Shown here piece by piece: positions 1 to 11,707 of a stretch of DNA of 64,000 nucleotides. The position numbers and the translations under genes were made by a program. Positions within the stretch are counted from its first letter, which is position 1. Each line of letters begins with the position of its first letter. Origin of the DNA: Aedes albopictus (Eukaryota > Arthropoda > Insecta > Diptera > Culicidae). The stretch lies in contig NC_085137.1 in NCBI RefSeq assembly GCF_035046485.1, forward strand, positions 310,693,164 through 310,757,163. Direction: 5' to 3'. The notes under the pieces are model-generated. The model had not been told where the DNA came from and ran no database searches. It saw nothing but the letters and a program-made list of their open reading frames with translations.

Positions 1-155
1 CATCTTGTTCGTTAGATTATAATAAACAAAATCACTTATTAATTTTAACTTACTTGTTTGGTGTTGGTGGCTGAAGAAAAAAAATACTATACAATTTTTA
101 ATATTCATAGCGGTAGTATTTTTTTGTTTTTTTCGTGAGCATTGTCAGGTATGTA

Positions 156-415
156 TACAGACAAACAAACGTAACACTGGCGAAATTTTCATTGACCACG
201 CCTTCAACGATCATTTTGAATCTTGGTTGTGGCTTTCATAACAAGAAGAGCGCCCATCGTTTTTCTTTGCGTTTGACGTTTCACACTAGCGCCTTCTGAT
301 GACGATATTGCACAACGCAGTGTTTCGTGAAACATTTCCACCAGGTGGTGATAGTGTGAACTGGGCGATGAATTTTCACTAAAATTGTTCTAGGCGTTTC
401 GTCTGTTTGTCTGTG
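156..415. mobile_element. MITE with CACAGACAAACAGACGTAAC-type inverted ends (copy 1)
   Basis: A 260-bp element whose left end (TACAGACAAACAAACGTAAC) is inverted at the right end (GTCTGTTTGTCTGTG). It is flanked by an identical 7-bp duplication, GTATGTA (149-155 and 416-422), or 8 bp if a G is counted. A second copy lies in opposite orientation at 40399-40661. It has no transposase. The target-site length suggests hAT mobilisation, but the family assignment is inference. Confidence 0.75.
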
Positions 416-487
416 GTATGTACCTCTTATGCATTTGTTGTTGTTGAAGTTACTCGCATTCTTCCGATCATAAAGTCTGTTCTCTAC

Positions 488-707
488 ACACTTAATTTTG
501 ATTACCGAGTTCGGTAATTTTTTGACGAGATTAAAACTGCTGAGCACCGAACTCGTTCAGCAAAAATGCATTGTTTACCTTTTCCATACGATTTTGACAG
601 TTGTTTTACTGAGCCTCAGTAAAATCGATTACCGAAACTACCGAGATCGTACTGCTGTTATAATCTCGTCAAAAAAGTACCGAACAGGCAATTCAGAAAT
701 AAGTGTG
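488..707. mobile_element. TA-flanked MITE with ~50-bp inverted ends
   Basis: The first ~50 bp (CACACTTAATTTTGATTACC...) recur inverted at the end, including the shared core TTTTTTGACGAGATTA. TA dinucleotides flank both sides (486-487 and 708-709). It contains GTTCGGTA/TACCGAAC repeats. A relative with CACT..AGTG ends lies at 37039-37219. The short reading frames through it are not genes. Confidence 0.75.
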
Positions 708-3140
708 TAAGAGGGATTTTTTTGCGGATAAACTAGACGTATACGCGTATAAAAAAAACTTTTATTATACAGCTTTTGTCTTAAAAATAAATTCAATTCC
801 ATTTTTCTTATAATCAACAGCTTTTCAACACTATCAAGGGATTTTTTCACCAGTCACGTACAATAAAAAGTATGACAATCTCAATATTTTTGATCACAAC
901 ACTGGATCGCGTCTAAGTTTCAAATAGATACTATAGTAATTACGAATAATCAAACTAAAGTATCATGAAAACAACTTGTTTAATTCAGGCGGTAGCCTTT
1001 ACAATAAAATCAGCATCAAAATATAATTCTCGAAATAATTTACACAGAAAAAATTTTTTTTTGTTACTAAATGTAAAAATTGTGAAATGTTTGAAATGTC
1101 ATAACTTTTTTGTTTATCAGTTTACCATCACCAAAATTTTATGGTAGATAGCTGATATAATGGGCCATTTCCCCTAAAAAATTGAAGTTGGTAAAAAGAT
1201 AGGGTTTTGAGACATTTGAGTTTTTGTGACAAATATCATATTTTTTCAAAGTAGAAAAAGAAATTTTTTACAGTGTATATTTTCTAAGGAATCATCATTT
1301 AGTTGTCTAACTTTGCTGAAAAATTTATAACAATCGAACAATCCGTTTTTGCTGTACAGCTTTTAGAATATTTTAGAACTATTTTCGCATACACCCTTTT
1401 GAAAAGTTAGTCGTGAGTGAATATGAAGGTTTAATATCAAAAAATGGCGATTTATATGAAATTGAAAAACTGTGCAAAGTTTCAGATATTTTTGAAATGG
1501 TCGCTCAGGATCGACTGACATGACTCCGTGGAATTCCTCACCTTCATTTAAGGTATCCTCTTGAGGGTTAATGTTAGTTTTAAAAGGCTCACGTATTTCT
1601 CTTTAATTAACCATGCTTGAGCTAGAGCAACTATTCTTGAGTGAGAAGGTTGATAATTTCAGACTGCACATATCATAATACTGCTTTTGTGCGAAAAAAA
1701 AAACTATCTTAAAGCTATCAACTTACGGTACTTAAACTCTATCTTTAATTATTCATTTGATTCGCAGCCAAACCCGTGGCCCCATCTGTCAATCCTTCGT
1801 ACGTAGGTACATCTATGTCTTACAAAAAGCATTACAGCACATCCAGCCATTTGACTTTTACGTCATTTTCAATTTCGGTCTTCGTTTTACACTCCCGAAC
1901 CAATCCCTAGACAATAATTCAGTCAGGCAAGGCTGACATACGCTACCCACACAGCCATGATATACATAGGTAGAGAGCAGCAGAAGCGACATTGGATCCC
2001 TCTGAGTCCTCAAACAGGATCATTAGCTATAGCTATAGCTGAGATTGGGGTGGGGAAAGGAATCAAGTAACGGAAGCGTATGGAGCAGGCCACTCAATGT
2101 GATAGCTGTGATTATTGCTTGCGTTTCTATGGAGCGTACCAGGTATCTCTACCTACTACTAACTTAAAGCCATTTTTCAGAAAAAAAAAAACAGCGTAAA
2201 CTTGATTGAATGTTGGACCACGGCGAGTGTTTTATGAAGGAGTCCAGAAAAAAAAATGTTTCTATATAAATCATACATATGTTGGTGAAATTACACTAAA
2301 GGCAAACATGAAAATCTGAATATTAAGCACACCGTAATTATTGAAATAATTAATGAGTGCTTTGCTGGAACATAATCATCAAATCATATTTAGATCTTGT
2401 AAGTTCTAACCATTAGCAACAAGCTGTTCGTTTGATCTTGAAATATCACATTTTAATATTGTTCAGATGTTCCAAGTACATTTTCCGGATATTATTTTCA
2501 GATCTTTTATCTCTTACACCAACCAAACCAATATCACGTTTTGATCGCCAGTACTTTACCTCTACCCGGGCTTCCCTACAATAATGCTGTGCTTTAAAAA
2601 CTCAAAAATTGTCTAAGTTTTATATCAATGACATGTGATTAGCCATTCTGGGGCACCTTCTTCACCCTAAAACCGCACCGCGCTTGCGCTGTATACGGCG
2701 AGCGAGTTTTTTTTGGTGGTATAGTACTTTTTACAACGGCGCGCGTCCTGAAGGGTTAAGCTTCAAGAGAAAGTTGCACATTTTGCATTATATAAGGGGT
2801 CAAAAATTACCCGATTCCCGGTCAAAAATTATTCGATTTTCGTACTTTTTGCATTAAATGAAAAAGAATTGTTTTCTAGAATGCAAATATGGAATTATAT
2901 TTGTGCTTTGGTCATTACGGCCACAAGGGCAAAGGCAAAGGCGAAAGGACCAAATTGAAGCGTTCAAGCATAAGCGTGGCTAGATGGCTAAACTTTGTGA
3001 GTTTTATTCATGAAGTAAAAAAAAAAAGTATGCGTAGGACAATCAATGGAACAATTATTCGGGTATACCGGAACCGGTTCCGTAAGTAAAGGAGAGGGGC
3101 TTTCTAGAACACCATATATACTGCTAAGTGAAACTAAGCT
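708..3140. other. Unassigned AT-rich non-coding DNA
   Basis: No credible gene or clear mobile-element end was recognised. The stretch 1500-2160 has a more balanced base composition and looks low-copy. A short GC-rich patch lies at 2660-2760. Reading frames here are short (66 codons or fewer) and lack recognisable motifs. Confidence 0.5.
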
Positions 3141-3347
3141 AGGAAATCTTTATGATTTCCTCCAGGAACACATTCAAATTTTCCGCTATGTAGTTCTTAA
3201 GAATCCAGGGATTTGTCTAGGAATTTCTTTTACATGAATTTCTCCATGAATGCCTTCCGGGTCTCCGAGAGTGATTGTTTCAGGATTTGTTCTGAGAAAT
3301 ACTTCTGAAATTCCTTCAGCCATTCTTTCACAGACTTCTGCAAGGAT
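3141..3347. repeat. Dodecamer array, block 1 (left edge)
   Basis: Degenerate copies of the 12-bp unit TTCCTCCAGGAA, fading leftward. The block is cut by a SINE at 3348 and resumes at 3589. Confidence 0.6.
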
Positions 3348-3588
3348 CTTCTTTTTCTTCTTCTTCTTTATGGCTCTACGTCCCCACAGGGACTTGGCCT
3401 GCCTCGCTTCAACTTAGTGTTCCTTGGGCACTTCCACAGTTATTAATTGAAGGGCTTTCTTTGCCTGCCATTGCATGAATACACTATACCCAGGGAGTCG
3501 AGTTCCGGTCCCGACTGGAACGGGAATCGAACCCGCCTTCTCCAGGTTGGCGATTCATAGCCTTCACCACTAGGCTAACTGGAGACCC
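3348..3588 (-). mobile_element. Feilai-like tRNA-derived SINE
   Basis: On the minus strand it has a Pol III box A-like sequence (GTTAGCCTAGTGGT, near 3570) and box B (GGTTCGATTCCCGTTCC, near 3520). The body is the same as at 63195-63400 and related to 27163-27442. It is flanked by the 7-bp duplication CAAGGAT (3341-3347 and 3589-3595), which marks insertion into the dodecamer array. Family name from recollection of the Aedes Feilai SINE. Confidence 0.8.
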
Positions 3589-4589
3589 CAAGGATGCATC
3601 GAAGAATTTCTCCACGAATTTCCCTATGAATTCGTTCAGGGGTTCCCCAAGAAATTAGTCCAAGGAATCACTCAGGAATTTACTCAGGACCTCTTTCCAG
3701 TATTCTTTCAGGAACAGCTCCACAGACTATTCCAAGAACTCCTCCTATGATTGCTCTATAATTTTTTCGTGGGTTTACTTTCAGAACTCCTCCTGAGATT
3801 CCTCCAAGAATTCCTTCAGAGATTTCTCCAGAAATTCCTACATAGATTCCTTCAAGGATTCCATCAGGGATACTTCCAAGGATGTTTTCCATGGATTCCT
3901 CAAGAAATTCCTCCAGGAATTCCTTCAGTGATTTCTCCAGGGATTTTTCTAGGAAATTTTCCAGAAAATTCCCCAGTGTTTTTTTTTTTTCAGGAATTCC
4001 TCCAGAGATTCCTCCAGGAATTCATCCAAGGATTTCTCACAGAATTCCTTTCAGTAATTCCTCCAGGTATTTCTCCAAGAATTTTTCCAGAGACATTTCC
4101 AAAAATTCTTCAGGAAGTCTTTCGGGGATTCCTCTGTGAATTCCTCCGGGATTACCTCCAGGACTTTCTCCTGGAATTCCTCCAGGAATTCCTTAAGTGA
4201 TTTCTTCAGGGATTTTTCAAGGAAATTTTCCAGAAATTCCTTCAGTGATTTTTTAAGGAATTCCTCCAGGGATTCGTAAAGCGGATTTCTCCAGGAATTC
4301 CGCTAGAGAATCCTCCAGGAATTCATCAAGGTATTTCCAAGAATTCCAGTGATTCCTCCAGGGATTTCAAGCGGATTTTTTCCAGAAACTCCTCTAATGA
4401 ATCTTTCACGTATGTCCCTAGGGATTCTTTCAGGATTTCCTCAGGAATAGCTCTACGGATTATTCCAGGAATTCCTCCAATGATTTCTCTACGATTTTTT
4501 CATGGGTTTCCTTCAGGAACTCCTCCTGGGATTCTTCCAGGAATTCCTCCAGGGATCGCTTCAGGAATTCCTCCAGAGATTCCTTAAAG
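3589..4589. repeat. Dodecamer array, block 1 continued
   Basis: Tandem diverged 12-bp units of TTCCTCCAGGAA/TTCC(T/A)(C/G)GGGATT type. Because the unit is four codons long, long open frames such as 3751-4200 (FLQRFLQE-type) and 3882-4139 (SRNSSRDF-type) are periodic artefacts. The block is interrupted at 4590 by hAT copy 1. Confidence 0.9.
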
Positions 4590-5812
4590 CAGCGTTTCTC
4601 AAACTATGGGTCGCGACCCACTGGTGGGTCGCGGGCTGATTTTTAGTGGGTCGCGAAGGCTTGGACGATATTGTAATAAATCACCTCATAAACATATATC
4701 AAATTGTATTGTAAGCCATTTTTTAATTTACAAATACCCCCTTTGAGAATCAGCAGTTATTTGTAGAAATTCGGTTTCTCGTCAATTCTATTCAAAATTT
4801 GTTATTATAAGTTTAAGTCAGGAGTATATTTAATATTGATACTACTGAGATTCTGAAACTGTCAATTTTCAATCAAAAGTGTTAAGATTAGGGTAAAATT
4901 TTAGATTTTTCTTGTGTTCTGTAAAAAAAAAGTTCAATAATGAACAGAGATGAACCAGCCTAGGGCTAAAAATCTCTATAATAAAGAAATAATAATAATA
5001 ATTCAATAATGGGCAAAAATTTCGAATGAGTGTAATCAGCCTTGTACCCCTTAACTCCGTCCTCCTTTGCTTATCCTTTGTAATCTTCCTAAGTGTCAGT
5101 TATCTACTGTCAAAGAATAGACAAAAGAGGGCGGAACCAAAAGGTACAAAACTGATTACACTCATTCGAAGAGGGTATTCTGCTTAGCGGGTTCGAAGAG
5201 TCGGAAAAACAGCAAAAATGTATCAAACTTCGACAAGAAACTTTACCTTTGCCGAATTTCAGCAAAGCTAAACTTCGATAAACTTTTGCTGAATGTCAAT
5301 AATCTTAAATTTTACGAAAATCAGAACATTTTAAAATTGAATAGCATTTACAATCCGATCTTACATTTCAAAGTAGACTTTAAAGTTCTGCAGAAGCTTA
5401 AATTTGCCACCATATTTTCAAAGACTTTGTATAACTTGTATGTTTTTGCTAATGCTAGGATATGTGGAAAAACCTGATATGTAGTGTTGCATAGAGCTAA
5501 CTGGTTTAATATTTTAGAAACTTTGAAACCTATCTCAAATATTTTTGAGAGTACGAGTTTACTGATGCTGCACTCTCGGGCGCCTTAGAAACTTTCCAAA
5601 AAAAAAAAAAAACAAAAAAAAAAGGTACTATAAATTTTAAAAAATCTATGTTTTTATGTTAGCATTCAATACACGTGAACGTAGGTTTATCAGAATTTAT
5701 GAAAGTGAAAAAAATGTATTTATTTAAAAAGACTGTGATACTTGCTGGTGGGTCGCCAAATTCTATAAAAATCAAAAGTGGGTCGCAAGCTGAAAAAGTT
5801 TGAGAACCCCTG
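4590..5812 (+). mobile_element. Non-autonomous hAT-type transposon, copy 1
   Basis: A 1223-bp element starting CAGCGTTTCTCAAACT and ending in the complement of CAGGGGTTCTCAAACT, with GGGTCGCGACCCAC-type subterminal repeats. An exact 8-bp target duplication, CCTTAAAG, flanks it (4582-4589 and 5813-5820), which fits hAT. The longest frame (5286-5477, 63 codons) resembles no transposase. It carries a SINE 3' fragment near 4946-5003 and an inner inverted repeat at 5023-5168. Read by eye, it matches 15868-17089 except for one A in a homopolymer. Confidence 0.92.
5023..5168. repeat. Inverted-repeat MITE nested in hAT copy 1
   Basis: The arms CGAATGAGTGTAATCAGCCT... and ...CTGATTACACTCATTCG are inverted copies of about 57 bp around a ~30-bp centre. 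A related, longer version is at 37645-37866. The same sequence sits in hAT copy 2 at 16301-16446, so it was present before hAT duplication. Confidence 0.75.
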
Positions 5813-6786
5813 CCTTAAAGGATTCTTCCAGGAATTAATCCAGGGATCCTTCCTTGGATTCCTCCAGGGATTCTTTCAAAAATTTCTCCTGGAATTCCTT
5901 CAGGGATTCATCCAGATATTCCTGCAGGATCTCCTCTAGGAATTCCCCCTGGAACTCCTCCAGGGATTCCCTCGCTTTCTGGGATTCTTTCAGGAACAGC
6001 TTCACGGAGTATTCCGAAAATTTCTCAATTAATTTCTCTACAATTTTTTTCAATAAGCTTCCTTCAGAAATTGTTCTTGGGATGTCTACAGGAATTCCTC
6101 CAAGGATTGCTAAATGAATTCCTCCAGGGATTGCTCCAGGAATTCCTCCAGAGATTTCTCCAAGGATTCTAGGAACATACAGAGATTCCCCCAGGAATTT
6201 CTTCAGGAATTCTTCCATGGATTTCTCCAGGGATTTTACAGGAATTCCTCCAGAGATTCTTCCACGAATTCCTCCAGAGATTCCTTCAGAAATTCTTCCA
6301 GGGATTCCTTCAGGGATTCTTCCTGGAATTAATCGAGGGATACTTCCGGCGGTTCTTTCAGGATTCCTCCAGGGATTTCTTAAGATATTTCTCCTGGAAT
6401 TCCTTCAGCGATTCCTTCGGGAATTCCTCCAGAAACTCCTCCACGAACTCCTCCAAAAACTCCTCCAGCGATTCCATCAGGACCTCTATCTGGGATTTTT
6501 TCAGAAACAGCTCCGGACCGAGAATTCCTTCATTAATTTCTACATAATTTTTTCATGGGTTTCCTTCAGGAGCTCCTCCTGGGATGCCTTCAGGAATACC
6601 TTAAGGAATTCTTCCAGGTATTGCTCCAGGGATTCCTCCAGGAATTTCACCAATAATTCCTTCAGAGATTACTCTAAGCATTTCTCCAGGAATTCCTCCA
6701 GGGATCACTCCAGGGATTTCTCCATGAATTCCTCCAGGGATTTGTCCAAGGATTCTTCCAGGAATTCCTGCAGGGATTCCTCAAGA
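5813..6786. repeat. Dodecamer array, block 1 continued
   Basis: Same orientation (TCC-rich plus strand) as 3589-4589. The long frames at 6217-6840 and 5835-6218 are products of the 12-bp periodicity. The right edge is the 5' truncation point of the LINE at about 6787. Confidence 0.88.
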
Positions 6787-9057
6787 GTCACCAGTCCGAA
6801 GCACCTTCTTCCCTGCAAAGATATCATCAACGCCACATAGAGATCACCCGACCATCAAACAGAAAACCAAATCGACCACGTTCTAATCGACGGTAAATTC
6901 TTCTCGGATATAACCAATGTCCGCACATACCGCAGTGCGAATATAGATTCGGATGACTACTTAGTCGCTGTATGCATACGCTCAAAACTTTCGACAGTTA
7001 TCACCACGCGTCGAAGTCGAACGCCGTGACTCAACATCGAGCAGCTGCGTAACGTAGAAGTGGCTCAAGACTACGCGCAGCAGTTAGCAGTGGCCCTACC
7101 AACGGAAGAGCAGCTTGGCGATGCTACACTTGAAGATGGCTGGAGGGACATCCGATCCGCCATAGGTAGTATCTCGGCTACAGCACTAGGCTTCGCGACT
7201 CCGAATCACAGAAACGACTGGTACGACGGCGAATGTGAACAGTTGAAAAACGAGAAGAATGCAGCATGGGCGAGAATGCTGCAACACCGTACGAGAGCGA
7301 ATGAGGCACGTTACAAACAGGCGCGGAACAGGCAGAACTCAGTCTTCCGGATGAAGAAGCGCCAGCAGGAAGCACGAGATCGCGAAGCGATGGAAGAGCT
7401 GTACCGCGCTAAGGACACATGAAAGTTCTACGAGAAGCTGAACCGCTCGCGCAGAGGCTTCGTGCCACAAGCCGACATGTGCCGAGATAATTACGGGAAT
7501 ATTCTCACGAGCGAGCGTGAGGTGGTCGACAGGTGGCGACAGGTGGTATGTGCACAGGACGAAAGACTTCCGGCCCCTGACCTTCAAGAGATTGAAAAGG
7601 AAGTTGGCCGGTTGAAAAACAAAAAAGCCGCTGGGGCAGATCAACTACCAAGCGAGCTTCTAAAATACGATGGAGAAGCACTGGTGAGAGCACTACACTG
7701 GGTCATTACCAAGATTTGGGAGGAGGAAGTATTACTGAAGGAATGGATGGAAGGTATCGTGTGCCCCATCTACAAAAAGGGCGACAAGTTCGATTGCGGG
7801 AACTATCGCGCGATCACACTACTGAGTGCTGCCTACAAGGTACTCTCCCAAATATCACCGATTGCAAGAGAGTTCGTGGAGCAATATCAGGCTGGATTCA
7901 TGGGTGAACGCGCTACAACGGATCAGATGTTCGCCATCCGCCAGGTGTTGCAGAAATTCCGCGAATACAACGTGCCCACACATCACTTGTTCATCGATTT
8001 CAAATCGGCGTTTGATACAATCGATCGAGAACAGCTATGGCAGATTATGCACGAATACGGATTCCCGGACAAACTGATACGATTGATCAAGGCGACGATG
8101 GATCGAGTGATGTGCGTAGTTCGAGTATCAGGGGCACTCTCGAGTCCCTTCGAATCTCGCAGAGGGTTACGGCAAGGTGATGGTCTTTCGTGCTTGCTGT
8201 TCAATATTGCTTTAGAGGATGTAATAAGGAGAGCGGAAATAAACACGAGTGGGACGATTTTCACGAGGTCCGTTCAGCTGCTTGGTTTCGCCGATGATAT
8301 TGATATTATTGCTCGTAAATTTGAGACGATGGCGGAAACGTACATCCGACTAAAGAGTGAAGCCAGGAGAATCGGATTAGTCATTATTGTGTAGAAGGCA
8401 AAGTGCATGATGGCAAAGGGTTCCAGGGAGGAATCACCGCGCCCGCCACCCCGAATTTCTATCGACGGTGATGAAATCGAGGCGGTTGAAGAATTCGTGT
8501 ACTTGGGCTCACTGGTGACCGCCGACAACGGCACCAGCAGAGAAATTCAAAGGCGCATTGTGGCACGAAATCGTGCTTACTTTGGACTCCGCAGAACTCT
8601 ACGATCGAATAAAGTTCGCCGTAACACGAAGTTAACCATCTACAAAACGCTGATTAGACCGGTCGTACTCTATGGGCACGAAACATGGACCCTACGTGCA
8701 GAGGACCAACGCGCCCTTGGAGTTTTCGAACGGAAGGTGTTGCGTACCATCTACGGCGGAGTACAGATGGAAGACGGGACTTGGAGAAGGCGAATGAACC
8801 ACGAGCTGCATCAGCTGCTGAGAGAACCAACTATCGTCCATACCGCGAAAATCGGGAGGCTACGGTGGGCGGGTCACGTCATCAGGATGTCGAATAGCAA
8901 CCCGACTAAAATGGTTCTCGAGAGTCATCCGACTGGTACAAGAAGAAGTGGAGCGCAGCGCGCTAGGTGGGTCGACCAAGTGGAGGACGATCTGCGGACC
9001 CTACGCAGAGTGCGGAACTGGAGACAAACTGCCACGGACCGAGTGGAATGGAGACGG
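6787..9057 (+). mobile_element. 5'-truncated non-LTR retrotransposon (RTE-like), LINE 1
   Basis: The insertion begins inside the end of an AP-endonuclease domain (the NQIDHVLIDG and SANIDSDDYLV motifs at 6860-6980) and continues through linker, reverse transcriptase and the C-terminal region with RLRWAGHV. It interrupts the dodecamer array, which resumes after 10065. It shares family with the minus-strand LINE at 41872-46592. The single-ORF EN-RT layout and GRLRWAGHV tail are typical of RTE-like elements. Clade assignment is by motif memory only. Confidence 0.85.
6838..9057 (+). pseudogene. Endonuclease-reverse transcriptase, decayed single frame
   Basis: One reading frame (position 1 mod 3) carries recognisable protein from 6841 to about 9057, broken by stops at 6838-6840, 7027-7029, 7420-7422 and 8392-8394. 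The frame 7462-8394 holds the RT core: KKAAGADQLPSELLK, CPIYKKGDKFDCGNYRAI, QYQAGF, FIDFKSAFDTIDR, GLRQGDGLSC and the catalytic FADDID near 8286-8303. The frame 8407-9318 holds SLVTADNG, LYGHETWTL, FERKVLRTIYGG and RLRWAGHVIRM; beyond about 9057 it runs into a minisatellite. Compared with LINE 2, a few residues are missing after YKVLSQ, a small in-frame deletion. Not functional as it stands. All stops are point changes, so the copy is moderately young. Confidence 0.85.
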
Positions 9058-9660
9058 CGATTCTCTGGAACCCACTTTGTGCGCGACTCTTCAGAATCCG
9101 CTTTGAGTGCGGTTTTTCGGAACCCGCTTGATGCGCGGTTTTTCGGAACCCGCTTGATGCGCGGTTCCCTGGAACCCGCTTTTTGCGCGATTCTCTGGAA
9201 CCCGCTTTGTGTGCGATTCTTGAGTGGAAATGAACGTCCCGAAAACTTAACTATTGAGCAATTCTGTTTGCTGGCAAATAATATAGAATTCTGTGATAGA
9301 ATGCTTATTGTGCAATAAAATGTATTAGCTTGATGCGCGGTTCCCTGGAACCCGCTTTATTTTGCGCGATTCTCTAGAACCCACTTTGTGCGCGATTCTT
9401 CAGAATCCGCTTTGAGTGCGGTTTTTTGGAACCCGCTTGATGCGCGGTTTCCTGAAACCCGCTTGATGCGCGGTTCCCTGGAACCCGCTTTTAGCGCGAT
9501 TCTCCGTAATCCGCTTCGTGCGAAGTTTTTTTTATTTTGACTCGCTTTTTGATTTGCGGTCTAGCGAAATCCACTTGATGTGCGGTTTTTCCGCAGCCGT
9601 TATCAGCGCAGTCTTTTCAACTCGCTCAAATACGGTCTCGTGGGACTCGCTTCGTTGCAA
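9058..9660. repeat. Minisatellite of ~26-bp units at the LINE 1 3' side
   Basis: Tandem units close to GGAACCCGCTTGATGCGC plus GGTTCCCT, with variants such as GGTTTTTC and GATTCTCT in the spacer. At least six units lie at 9058-9215 and a similar number at 9330-9510, decaying to 9660. A unique ~100-bp segment (9216-9329) ending in an AATAAA-like signal separates the halves. It is much more GC-rich than its surroundings. The frame of the LINE runs straight into it. Confidence 0.85.
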
Positions 9661-10065
9661 TCTTGTAGATTGTTAAAAACACAATTTTCTCACCTTCACT
9701 TTACTCACTTGTTTTCGTCTCAACCCGGGTGATTCCTTTCCGTCTTCAGTATACGGCTCGTAGCTTGTGTTGCAGTAAAAAAAAATATCTGCAACTCCTG
9801 GAAGGTTCGCCATTGTGCAGTTCCGCGTTGGGTTATGGGGAAGGAATCACCCGCAGCTGGGACAAAACACGTCTTACTTCGATGAGAGGAAGATACTGAA
9901 GAGGCTAACCCAAAGATGTCGACGTGCGACGCTGGCCCAAACGAGGGACGCGTCTTGGTGCGAGCATACCGACGGCCGAGCCGGCGTCGCTGCGAGCTTT
10001 AGTTCAGCTCCAACTACACTCAACATTGAGACTAGTATTGAGAGCTCTTTTGCACCCACACATTT
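9661..10065. other. Unassigned, with a short inverted pair
   Basis: CGGGTGATTCCTTTCC (about 9726-9742) recurs inverted as GGGGAAGGAATCACCCG (about 9837-9853), with partial matching outward (GTTTTCGTCTC against GGGACAAAAC). The 9815-10105 frame has no recognised domain and is not called as a gene. This could be untranslated sequence of a retroelement linked to the minisatellite. Confidence 0.4.
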
Positions 10066-10620
10066 TCCGTGGATGCACCCAAGAATTTCTCTAGCGATGC
10101 CTTAAGAAATACCCGCAAATTTTCTATAGATTACTTCAAGAGTTCTTAGAGGTTTCCTTCGGCGATTGGTCTTGAATTTCTTTAGGTGATTTTAAAGGAG
10201 TGCATTCAGGAGCCGAAAAATTCTTCAAGGAATTTAGGAATCTTTTTACAACTTTCTCCAAGAAATCCTTCACGAATTCATCCACCGATTCGTTCAGAAA
10301 TATCCTCAATCCATGAATTTTCTTCAAGAATATCCCCAGCAGTTCTCACAAGGAATTCCTTCAGAAATGCGTTATGCAATTCCTTCAGCAATACATCCAG
10401 AGATTCTATTTTTTTCCCAAGAAATCCTTCGGAAAGTTATCCATGGAACTTCTCCAGAGATTTTCCAGATATTCCTTCGGGAATCCCTCCAGCAGTTTTT
10501 TCAGCTGTTTACCCAGGGTTTCCGTCAGGAATTCTCACAATTATTTCCCCAGGGATTCATTCGAACATTTCTCCAGCGAATCTTCCATGTATTACTCAGG
10601 CTCTTTCCTCCCAAAACTTC
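10066..10620. repeat. Dodecamer array, block 2
   Basis: Same orientation as block 1 and probably its continuation beyond LINE 1 and the minisatellite. Units are more degenerate (CTTCAGGAATTC types). Frames at 10186-10725 and 10313-10681 are periodic artefacts. Confidence 0.75.
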
Positions 10621-11000
10621 TCGAGGAATTGCACTGGTAAACCAGTTGTCAACGATAAACAGTATCTTTTTATGTTTGTAGATGTGAATTCCTCCACAAA
10701 TATACAAATAAATGTATCGTCTTGAAATACACCCAGGACATTTTTATAAAATTCTGCTCTGAGATGAGTATATTCCTGTTTTTAGGGAAGTCCCGGTAAG
10801 TATGTACTGGGAGCAATACAAAAAAAGGTTTATTCTTAGATTCTTAGAATGTATCTTCAAGACATTCCATGATAGAAGGGGATGTTCTACAATTTATTTT
10901 TCCTGATCTGCACGATCAGAATTATGAAAAGTTATGATTCTTAGTTTCTTGTGCCCAAATTTCTCAAGCATCGATATAGGCCGTATGTTGGAGTACATTC
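10621..11000. other. Unassigned
   Basis: AT-rich sequence without recognisable coding or element ends. Confidence 0.4.
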
Positions 11001-11707
11001 ATTAGCGTGGGTCATCGGAACCGTTTTCTCAGATCAATGCTTTTTTGGCTCCGTTTCGGGTCCTGAGTATCTGTGCAAAATTTGAGCACGATTGGTTGCG
11101 TCTACACTTTGCGCATTGCAATTGAAATTTGTATGGGATTTTGTATGGGAAAACATACTTTTTTGCATTTTTGTTATGAGTTGAAAAAGTTTGTCTGAAA
11201 CTTTTTAACCGATAATGTAAAATGATAGCCTAGGATGTTCTGAAAAACTTTTTCGAAGACTGCAAACCGATCCGATGCTTGTGAAAATAGTTATAATCAA
11301 CGAACCGCATGCATGTGTTTATACTTTAACATGTAAAGGAATAACAATAGCAACAAAATCATGCTGTTTCGCCAAGCAATGCCAACGCTATAACTTTTTT
11401 CATAAGCATCAAATCACTTCGCGTTATTCGACAAAGTTTTTCAGGACACCCTAGGCTATGTTTTCACTTTATTGGTTACATGGTTTTAGAAAAATTCGAG
11501 CTTGTCATGAGAGAAATGCAAAAAAGTGTGTTTTCCCATGTAAAATCCCATACAAACTTTAAACGCGATGCGCAAAACGTAGACATAACAGATCGTGCTC
11601 AAATTTTGCACACTTTTTGGGGCCTCAACAAGAATCAAAAAAGCTTTGATCTGATGGGATAACATTAAATTTTTCATTTTTCCATATAAACGATGACCCA
11701 CTCTAAT
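11001..11707. mobile_element. Foldback element with ~270-bp inverted arms
   Basis: The left arm (11001-11300, starting ATTAGCGTGGGTCATCG) recurs inverted at 11380-11707 (complement ATTAGAGTGGGTCATCG). Shared inner blocks are AAATTTGAGCACGAT, TGTATGGGATTTT, ATAGCCTAGG and CTGAAAAACTTT. Arms are roughly 70-75% alike by eye around a ~90-bp centre. No transposase. Frames at 11480-11719 are arm shadows. Confidence 0.82.

Noticed and set aside
2640..2765. piggyBac-like MITE (CACCCTAAAA ... GAAGGGTTAA)
   Set aside because: Only a few bases mirror and no TTAA was found at the left side.
9815..10105. 96-codon ORF after the minisatellite
   Set aside because: No recognised domain. It ends in array sequence.
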